From Lachnospiraceae bacterium UBA7179 (GTDB lineage: Bacteria; Bacillota; Clostridia; Lachnospirales; Lachnospiraceae), in contig DKVL01000066.1 in assembly GCA_002491195.1 (NCBI GenBank), forward strand, positions 1 to 19,403: DNA of 19,403 nt, in the 5' to 3' direction. The position numbers and the translations under genes are program-made. Positions 13,790-19,403 of this stretch are shown in pieces. The notes beneath the pieces are model-generated. The model searched no databases. It was not told the DNA's origin and saw only the letters and a list, made by a program, of their open reading frames with translations. How positions within the stretch are numbered: position 1 is the stretch's first letter; each line of letters begins with the position of its first letter.

Positions 13790-14860
13790 ATGTCAAAAGT
13801 ACCAGTATCGGTATGTATTATAGCGAAAAACGAAGAAAAATTTATAGAGGACTGCCTAAAGCATTTGCTGCCATATGGTATGGAGATCATTGTGGCGGAT
13901 ACAGGCTCTACGGACAGGACGAAGGAAATCGCGGAGAAGTACGCCGACCAGGTGGTTGATTTTGAGTGGGTGAACGATTTTGCGGCAGCCAGAAACTATT
14001 GCGCTTCTTTTGCCAAAAATAACTGGATTCTGGCAATCGACTGTGATGAGATCGTGCAGGCGGTTGATATCAGGATATTGAGAATGCTGATGCAGAAGCA
14101 TGCAAGATATACAGGAGTACTCCGCCTGAAAAATATCACAAACGATGGCAAGGGAAACAAAGGATATGTCAATACGGATGTGCCGCGGATGTATAATAAG
14201 AATTTTTATACTTTTGATTTTGCGATCCATGAGCAGATCGTTCCGATCGATCCTGCTAAAAGAGACGATCCGATGGATGGATTTTTGCTCCCGATTGATA
14301 TCATTCATCACGGATATGCGCTTGATAATGAGACGATGAAAAAGAAACAGATCAGAAATCTGGAGCTGCTCTATCAGGAACTGGAGACGACGCCGGACAA
14401 AGGCTATGTGTATTTCCAGATCGGTCAGTCACAGCTGACGCTTAGCGGTGCGGATGAGGCGATTGATGCCTACGAGAAAGCCATGGAGCACGTAACAGAT
14501 CTGGGAAAATATTTTGTGCCGGAGCTGATTATGTCGCTGGCAAATACATATGCGGACGTGGGCAGGATACCGGATGCGTTGGCATTGATGGAAAAGTATG
14601 CCAGGGATTTTAACACGGCAAAGTATGTATTTACATACGCCAATATTTTGTGGAAAGATGAGCAGATTTTAAAGGCATTGGGAAATTATATTAAGGTGAC
14701 GACACTGCCCGATATGGGAACCCTTGGCGGCGAGCTGACGGATTGCTATGGCAGGATTATACAGATCTATGAGGCGTTTGGCGAGAAGGAGATGGCGGAG
14801 AATTTCCATCAGCGTTTTCTTGCGTACCATGCAGATAAGGAAAAAGTAACCAACGCGTAA
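13790..14860 (+). CDS. Family 2 glycosyltransferase with TPR tail (first of a pair)
   Basis: A 356-residue protein from the ATG at 13790, 10 bases after AAGGAG. The choice makes it collinear with, and the same length as, its downstream paralogue; an ATG at 13784 is also possible. The N-terminal GT-A domain has VCIIAKNEEKFIEDCL, the ADTGSTDRT nucleotide-binding segment (about 36-44) and IDCDE with the metal-binding D84-C-D86. VPRMYNKNF and IHEQI follow, then IHHGYAL. Residues about 200-330 hold TPR-like helices (YFQIGQSQLTLSGADEAIDA, MSLANTYADVGRIPDALALM). It has no membrane segment, so it is cytoplasmic. Placed between flagellar chaperone genes and a flagellin, it is a probable flagellin O-glycosyltransferase. 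The sugar and acceptor are unknown. Confidence 0.85.
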   Translation: MSKVPVSVCIIAKNEEKFIEDCLKHLLPYGMEIIVADTGSTDRTKEIAEKYADQVVDFEWVNDFAAARNYCASFAKNNWILAIDCDEIVQAVDIRILRMLMQKHARYTGVLRLKNITNDGKGNKGYVNTDVPRMYNKNFYTFDFAIHEQIVPIDPAKRDDPMDGFLLPIDIIHHGYALDNETMKKKQIRNLELLYQELETTPDKGYVYFQIGQSQLTLSGADEAIDAYEKAMEHVTDLGKYFVPELIMSLANTYADVGRIPDALALMEKYARDFNTAKYVFTYANILWKDEQILKALGNYIKVTTLPDMGTLGGELTDCYGRIIQIYEAFGEKEMAENFHQRFLAYHADKEKVTNA

Positions 14861-14911
14861 ATAGACAATAAAAAGGGACGAAATAAGAAAGGCACAGCAG
14901 GGGGAGAGATT

Positions 14912-15982
14912 ATGTCTAAGTTACCGATTACCGTGTGTATCATCGCCAAAAACGAAGAAGATTACATCGAGCAGTGCTTGAAGCATTTGAAAAAGTATGA
15001 TTGGGAAATCATTGTGACAGACACCGGTTCCACAGACCGCACGAGAGAGCTTGCAGAGAAATATGCCGACAAGGTGGTTGATTTTGAGTGGATCGATGAT
15101 TTTGCCGCGGCACGAAATTACTGCGCATCTTTTGCCAAAAATAACTGGATCCTGGTGGTCGACTGCGACGAGTATGTGACCAACGTTGATGTCAGTGCAT
15201 TGCGGATCATGATGCAGCGGTTTCCGCGTTATGCAGGTGTGATGCGTCTTACGAACCTGATTCCTAAGGACAACGGAGAGACAGGGTATGTATCGGACGA
15301 TGTACCGCGGATGTATAATAAAAATTTTTATAAGTATTACTATCCGATACATGAACAGATCTGTACGACTGAGTCTGGTAAAAGCATGGATTCGCTGGAG
15401 GCATTTCTGCTTCCGATGGAGGTCATCCATCATGGATATGCCCTGACAGGCGAGGCGATGGAGAGAAAACAGCGCAGAAACCTGGATCTTCTGCAGAAGG
15501 TGATCGAGAAGGACGGGGGGAGCGGATACCACTATTTTCAGATGGGGCAGTCATATTTTGTGCTGGATGATCTCGACAATGCCATAGACGCGTATGAGAA
15601 AGGCTTAAGTATGGCTGAGAGTACGGAGCATGTGTACGTGCCTGAGATGATCATGTCGCTTGCAAAGGCGTACTGCCGTAAGGATCGATTCCCAGATGCG
15701 CTGGAACTTCTGGAAAAATACAATAGTATCTATAACTCAGCAAAATTTACGTATGAATACGCAAATTTACTGCGGGAAAACGGGCGGATCGTCAAGGCGT
15801 TGATGTTATATGTCAAGGTGACGACAATGAAGGATCTGGAGACGCTCGGCGAGAACCAGCTGTCGTGTTATGCCCATATTATTGATATATACAGAGGTAT
15901 GGGAAATATGGAGATGGCGGAGCTGTTTGATCAGAAATTTCAGCAGTGTATTGCCGAGAGAGAACGTGTTGTGAATAGTTAA
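14912..15982 (+). CDS. Family 2 glycosyltransferase with TPR tail (second of a pair)
   Basis: A 356-residue paralogue of the preceding gene, starting after GGGGGAGA (4 bases before ATG). About 70 of the first 90 residues are identical: VCIIAKNEEDYIEQCLKHL, TDTGSTDRT, DDFAAARNYCASFAKNNWIL and the metal-binding D84-C-D86 in VDCDE. VPRMYNKNFYKYYYPIHEQI and IHHGYAL are also kept. Divergence rises in the acceptor-side and TPR-like region (about 200-330), which fits a duplication with a changed acceptor or sugar. The gap to the upstream gene is 51 bases with no terminator, so the two are probably cotranscribed. Likely role: a second step or alternative target in flagellin glycosylation (inferred from context). 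Confidence 0.85.
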   Translation: MSKLPITVCIIAKNEEDYIEQCLKHLKKYDWEIIVTDTGSTDRTRELAEKYADKVVDFEWIDDFAAARNYCASFAKNNWILVVDCDEYVTNVDVSALRIMMQRFPRYAGVMRLTNLIPKDNGETGYVSDDVPRMYNKNFYKYYYPIHEQICTTESGKSMDSLEAFLLPMEVIHHGYALTGEAMERKQRRNLDLLQKVIEKDGGSGYHYFQMGQSYFVLDDLDNAIDAYEKGLSMAESTEHVYVPEMIMSLAKAYCRKDRFPDALELLEKYNSIYNSAKFTYEYANLLRENGRIVKALMLYVKVTTMKDLETLGENQLSCYAHIIDIYRGMGNMEMAELFDQKFQQCIAERERVVNS

Positions 15983-16029
15983 TATTTTAAGATATTTAAG
16001 GAGGTGGGGCCTGGCAGGAATGGATCTAT

Positions 16030-16056
16030 GCCGCTTCAAGGATGAGGTTACGCGGC
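16030..16056 (+). promoter_or_regulatory. CsrA-consensus hairpin in the flagellinolysin leader
   Basis: GCCGC (16030-16034) pairs with GCGGC (16052-16056). The 17-base loop contains CAAGGATG (16037-16044), an exact match to the CARGGAUG core of the published CsrA selection consensus. It lies about 45 bases upstream of the start at 16090, which has its own AGGAGG. An alternative stem GGCA (16013-16016)/TGCC (16029-16032) presenting ATGGA would compete with it. Confidence 0.55.
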
Positions 16057-16089
16057 GCCTAACGATAAGGAAATCAGGAGGTAAAATTT

Positions 16090-18183
16090 ATGGTAATAGC
16101 ACACAATCTTGAGGCTATGAACAGCCAGAGACAATTATCTATAGTAAACGGTACAGTATCAAAGAAGGCCGAGAAACTTTCCAGCGGATATAAGATCAAC
16201 AGAGCAGCAGATGATGCAGCAGGTTTGTCAATTTCCGAGAAGATGAGACGCCAGATTAGAGGACTTACCAAGGCAACAGAGAATGCAGAAGACGGCATCT
16301 CTATGGTGCAGATCGCAGACGGCGCGCTCAGTGAAGTCCAGGATATGCTTCAGCGCATGAACGAACTCTGCGTACAGGCCGCAAACGGCACAAATGCCGC
16401 ATCTGACAGACAGAACATACAGGATGAAGTATCTCAGCTCATCACAGAGATTGACAGAGTGGCGGAGACGACGAAGTTTAATGAGACGTATCTTCTCAAC
16501 GGCAGTCTTTCTAAGGGCGGAAGAGGCGCATATAATAAGGCAATTAATAATAGGAAGCTCGAGGCCATCAAGGAGAAGTATGAGGAAGACAAGAAAAAGC
16601 TTTATTTGAAAGCCCTCAACGGTGATAATGCGGGCAGAGTTTTCTCAGCAGATGATTTGAATGGTATAGATGGCACAAAAGTAATCTATACAGTGACATA
16701 TGGTGTCAATGCGATACCAAGTGGCGATGGGAAATCTCCGACACAAGGACTTTCAGGGAATGATCTGGTAACAGCAACCAATTTGATTCCGGTGCTTCAG
16801 CAGTCGATCGTACCACAGGCAGTCAATTCATTGCTTAATACATTCAACGATACATTTGGTTATCTGCAAGGTTCTGAAATCGGAATAGGGCTTCATATGT
16901 ACAATGATTCCAGTTCAAATGTTTTGGCATCAGTAGGGCTTCAGTATGGTGCGAGCAAGAGTCTGGGATTTAATCTCAGTGTCAATATGAAAACATTGGG
17001 AAATGGTCTGTTAAATGCTACGACCAGAGATAATCTGGAAGTCACCATTGTGCATGAGATGATGCATGCGTTTATGGATGAGGTACTCACAAACGGTATG
17101 ACGGGAAATGTAAATGGCGAGTTTATGAAAGACAGATTTCCACTGTGGTTTATCGAGGGAATGGCGCAGAGCGCTGCAGGTGGGTGTTTCCATGGAAATC
17201 CATGGGTGCAGGGACTTGGAATCAATAAAAATTCTACAGAGGCAGCTATTGCGAGTGCAATTAACGGAACACCGCTTACAAGTTCGGGCAGCGGCGGTGC
17301 ATCGGATTATGCGACAGGCTATCTCGCAAGTATGTATCTGGGATATATGGCAGCAGGCGGAAATTCTGTGGCACAGTCTGATATGAGCAAAGGGCTTGAT
17401 AAAGTCATGAAGGAGATTAAGGATGGTTTCAGTCTTGACAGTGTTATTCAGAAGTATACAGGTGTGGGACTGAGACAGTTTCAGAAGAATTTTGGTTCTA
17501 TGGGTGCGTCTTTTGTGAAGAAGCTTCTTAATGTAGTAGATGAGGGGACAGGCGGCGTGGCTACAGGAAGTTACGGTACAAGCACACGACCGAATGGTGG
17601 CAGTGATATTTTGGCAGATAATAATCCTACTACGAATTTGAAGCTGTTTGAAGTGAGTGGTACAAATCAATGGGTGACTAATACGTATCCCGACGGATAT
17701 GGAATCTATGTAGGTGGCACAGCTACAAATGGTAAAGGTTACATTGAAGGGCCGCTCGAGATTGTGGCAAGCAAACGTACAGGTTTTGGTGCAGCGATTC
17801 ATGCCGGTACAGATACAGACATGAACAACAAGATTCATATCTACATTGATGCTATGGATGCAGAAAGTCTTGGAGTAGATGAAGTTGACGTCCGTACGGA
17901 AGATCTTGCAAGTATCTCCATCGAGCGCGTGGCGCTCGCATTGGCGCAGGTATCTGCGCAGCGTTCCGAGCTGGGCGCTTGTCAGAACCGTCTCGAGCAT
18001 ACCGTCAACAACCTCGGCAACGTTGTAGAGAACACAACAGCCTCAGAGAGCCAGATCCGTGATACGGACATGGCAAAAGAAATGGTAGCATATTCCAATG
18101 CAAACATCTTACAGCAGGCAGGACAGGCAATGCTTGCGCAGATGAACCAGAGCAAGCAGGGCGTGCTTTCATTGATCGCGTAA
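16090..18183 (+). CDS. Flagellinolysin: flagellin with HExxH zinc-metalloprotease variable domain
   Basis: A 697-residue flagellin starting 6 bases after CAGGAGG. N-terminal D0/D1 about 1-140 (VIAHNLEAMNSQRQ, SSGYKINRAADDAAGLSISE); C-terminal D1/D0 about 565-697 ending GVLSLIA. The insert of about 420 residues is a metalloprotease: VTIVHEMMHAFMDE supplies the zinc ligands His322 and His326 with catalytic Glu323, and FPLWFIEGMAQ supplies Glu356, the third ligand of a gluzincin. SDYATGYLASMYLGYM (about 405-420) and a helix that follows resemble the rest of such catalytic domains. This is the architecture of flagellinolysin, a proteolytic filament described from Clostridium haemolyticum and seen in other bacteria. 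All catalytic residues are present. No own sigma-28 promoter is visible, and it follows the glycosyltransferases by 107 bases. It ends 98 bases before the terminator at 18282-18323. Confidence 0.95.
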   Translation: MVIAHNLEAMNSQRQLSIVNGTVSKKAEKLSSGYKINRAADDAAGLSISEKMRRQIRGLTKATENAEDGISMVQIADGALSEVQDMLQRMNELCVQAANGTNAASDRQNIQDEVSQLITEIDRVAETTKFNETYLLNGSLSKGGRGAYNKAINNRKLEAIKEKYEEDKKKLYLKALNGDNAGRVFSADDLNGIDGTKVIYTVTYGVNAIPSGDGKSPTQGLSGNDLVTATNLIPVLQQSIVPQAVNSLLNTFNDTFGYLQGSEIGIGLHMYNDSSSNVLASVGLQYGASKSLGFNLSVNMKTLGNGLLNATTRDNLEVTIVHEMMHAFMDEVLTNGMTGNVNGEFMKDRFPLWFIEGMAQSAAGGCFHGNPWVQGLGINKNSTEAAIASAINGTPLTSSGSGGASDYATGYLASMYLGYMAAGGNSVAQSDMSKGLDKVMKEIKDGFSLDSVIQKYTGVGLRQFQKNFGSMGASFVKKLLNVVDEGTGGVATGSYGTSTRPNGGSDILADNNPTTNLKLFEVSGTNQWVTNTYPDGYGIYVGGTATNGKGYIEGPLEIVASKRTGFGAAIHAGTDTDMNNKIHIYIDAMDAESLGVDEVDVRTEDLASISIERVALALAQVSAQRSELGACQNRLEHTVNNLGNVVENTTASESQIRDTDMAKEMVAYSNANILQQAGQAMLAQMNQSKQGVLSLIA

Positions 18184-18225
18184 TCGTTTATGGAATAGAC
18201 AAATTGTCTGAAACAAATCAAATGG

Positions 18226-18256
18226 TTTTGTGCACATTGCAGTGCAAACCACAAAA
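18226..18256 (+). repeat. Nested inverted repeats after flagellinolysin
   Basis: TTTTGTG (18226-18232) pairs with CACAAAA (18250-18256), and TTGC (18237-18240) with GCAA (18244-18247) inside it. It may be a 3' stabilising hairpin ahead of the terminator. Confidence 0.3.
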
Positions 18257-18281
18257 AAACGAAAAATGTACTATTTATTTG

Positions 18282-18323
18282 ACAAAAAGGGCATCTATAA
18301 CTGCAAATGCCCTTTTTGTTTTG
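18282..18323 (+). terminator. Intrinsic terminator of the flagellar gene run
   Basis: ACAAAAAGGGCAT (18282-18294), 12-base loop, ATGCCCTTTTTGT (18307-18319): a perfect 13-bp stem whose 3' arm runs into TTTTTGTTTT. It closes the transcription unit from flaG to flagellinolysin. Confidence 0.92.
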
Positions 18324-18438
18324 GCTTTGGTGCAGATCGCAGCATTGCATTAACTTATGGATTTGCAGCGTGGTGAAAAAGCAATGATTTGGGTTAGAAT
18401 CATATTAGTTTGTCAATAGTTTTTCCTGCTGGTTATCC

Positions 18439-18467
18439 TTGAAACAACTATGGTAGGATGATATAAT
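18439..18467 (+). promoter_or_regulatory. Sigma-A promoter of the last gene
   Basis: TTGAAA (18439-18444), 17-base spacer, TATAAT (18462-18467): one mismatch from the housekeeping consensus, with perfect spacing. It lies 31 bases before the start codon at 18499, so this gene is separate from the flagellar regulon. Confidence 0.9.
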
Positions 18468-18498
18468 ATTAAAAACAAATGAGGAGATAATAGTATAT

Positions 18499-19403
18499 AT
18501 GAAGCAGCCGGATCATTTTATAGAGTCTGTGGAAAATGTGCAGGGGATGAACAAACATCTGAACTGGACACAGGAAACGAGTATTACAAAGGATGAAGTG
18601 TTCAAGGAAATAGTAAAATTCAAATGGACAGCAGCAATTCTGCTCAAAAACTGTATTCCAGAGTATAAGGATCTGTCTCCCCTCGATATCGCAAAGCTGA
18701 TAAAGGACGAGCGCGACAGGGGGAAACAGACAGACGAGGAAATTATTCGGGATGAGATAGACCTGATCAGCGGCACGGAAGGCACAGGAATTGAGAAAAA
18801 CACAATCAAGGATGTTACGTTCCGGGCATATTCCGGAGTGAATTCCCTGTTCATTAATATCATAACGGTTAATTTTGAGATGCAGAACAAATTCCAGAAG
18901 AAAAAGCCAAATACGATATCAAGGTCTGTGTACTATGCAGCGTCGGGTCTGAGAGCGACTGTTCCTGTGGGAGATAAGCAATATGTGAACATTCACAAGG
19001 TCTATACGATCTGGATGTGCGCGGAGGATGTGGTATTCCGCAATGGGAAGGATACGGCTTTCATTCAGGCGCATGAGAAGGTTGCATACGCTTATAAACA
19101 CAGGTTTGGCATTTTCCGTTTTTATGATGAACTGCCGGACAGGGCATACAGCCGGGATGAGGAATCTGACCTGATGGAAGTGGTCATGGTAGAGCTGAAG
19201 GTGCTGAAAGCCAAGGTAGAAGATCAGCAGTACGGACACGCATCCGATGATGAAAAGGTAATGCTGGAAACAATCTATAATATCAAAGATGCCATAGGGC
19301 TGATGGAACAAATATATAAAGTCAACTTGACAGGCTACGGAAAGGAGGTACAGTACACGATGAGTTTGATGGAAAGACTTGAGGAGCAGAAGCGTGTGAA
19401 TGA
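18499..19403 (+). CDS. Rpn/PD-(D/E)XK nuclease-like protein, 3' end outside window
   Basis: An open frame of 301 codons that runs off the window edge, starting at ATG 18499 with GAGGAG 12 bases upstream. Early residues (about 31-65: DEVFKEIVKFKWTAAILLKN, then IPEYKDLSPLDIAKLI) and the segment INIITVNFEMQNKF (FEMQ at 126-129), then SRSVYYAASGL and VNIHKVYTIWMC, follow the layout I associate with Clostridia proteins annotated as Rpn-family or PD-(D/E)XK nucleases, in which an ExQ/ExK motif precedes a YYAS segment. A clear catalytic Asp is not obvious, so activity may be lost. No signal peptide or membrane segment is seen. It is probably unrelated to motility. The family call is from memory and needs a profile search. 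Confidence 0.6.
   Translation, partial: MKQPDHFIESVENVQGMNKHLNWTQETSITKDEVFKEIVKFKWTAAILLKNCIPEYKDLSPLDIAKLIKDERDRGKQTDEEIIRDEIDLISGTEGTGIEKNTIKDVTFRAYSGVNSLFINIITVNFEMQNKFQKKKPNTISRSVYYAASGLRATVPVGDKQYVNIHKVYTIWMCAEDVVFRNGKDTAFIQAHEKVAYAYKHRFGIFRFYDELPDRAYSRDEESDLMEVVMVELKVLKAKVEDQQYGHASDDEKVMLETIYNIKDAIGLMEQIYKVNLTGYGKEVQYTMSLMERLEEQKRVN

Larger units (their letters stand above)
18184..18498. other. Intergenic region after flagellinolysin
   Basis: Holds the nested repeats at 18226-18256, the terminator at 18282-18323 and the sigma-A promoter at 18439-18467. No gene is supported in the rest. Confidence 0.6.

Noticed and set aside
16061..16068. AACGATAA as a sigma-28 -10 box for flagellinolysin
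   Set aside because: Two mismatches to GCCGATAA and no TAAA-like -35 at 14-16 bases upstream. It would also start transcription past the leader hairpin and nearly on the ribosome site.
16941..18000. Long minus-strand frames opposite flagellinolysin, including one of 329 codons
   Set aside because: Antisense shadows of a well-supported flagellin/protease gene; the translation is Cys/His/Ile-rich without family features or ribosome site.

Overview
The window is a flagellar filament locus, most likely from a motile Gram-positive Clostridia of the Lachnospiraceae type. The reasons are the several paralogous flagellins with large variable inserts, sigma-28 (SigD) promoters of the form TAAA-N15-GCCGATAT, strong AGGAGG ribosome sites, and flanking proteins resembling PD-(D/E)XK families common in that group. 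The genus cannot be fixed from the sequence alone.

Layout. (1) 2-169: the last 55 codons of a flagellin that begins outside the window. (2) 655-1479, minus: a PD-(D/E)XK nuclease-like protein with its own sigma-A-type promoter. (3) 2241-7555: three complete flagellins. Flagellin A (2241-3716, +) converges on flagellin B (3938-5482, -) across two strong terminators. B is divergent from flagellin C (6089-7555, +), and B and C share a cysteine-containing insert. (4) 7637-7927, +: a 96-residue coiled-coil protein. (5) 8059-9618, minus: flagellin D, a close relative of A. (6) 10113-18183, +: a long run of flaG, fliD, fliS, a FliT/FlgN-like chaperone, two paralogous glycosyltransferases, and a 697-residue flagellin with a HExxH zinc-metalloprotease domain in its variable region (flagellinolysin). 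(7) 18499 to the end, +: a second nuclease-like protein, cut off by the window edge.

How the genes fit together. Flagellins A-D and the flaG-led run each have a recognisable sigma-28 promoter, so they look like late-class genes made after hook completion. FlaG, FliD (cap) and FliS (flagellin export chaperone) handle filament growth. The two glycosyltransferases are probable flagellin modifiers. The protease-flagellin would put proteolytic activity on the filament surface. It has no visible sigma-28 promoter of its own, so it is probably expressed by read-through from the cap/chaperone genes, past a possible attenuator ahead of the glycosyltransferases.

The main signal beyond gene content is in the RNA leaders. 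Flagellin A has three successive hairpins that present (A/G)GGA loops, the last holding its Shine-Dalgarno sequence. The leaders of flagellins B, C and D, flagellinolysin and fliS also show GGA-presenting hairpins. This is the architecture expected for CsrA (CsrA-FliW) translational control of a whole flagellin family. No csrA or fliW gene lies in the window.
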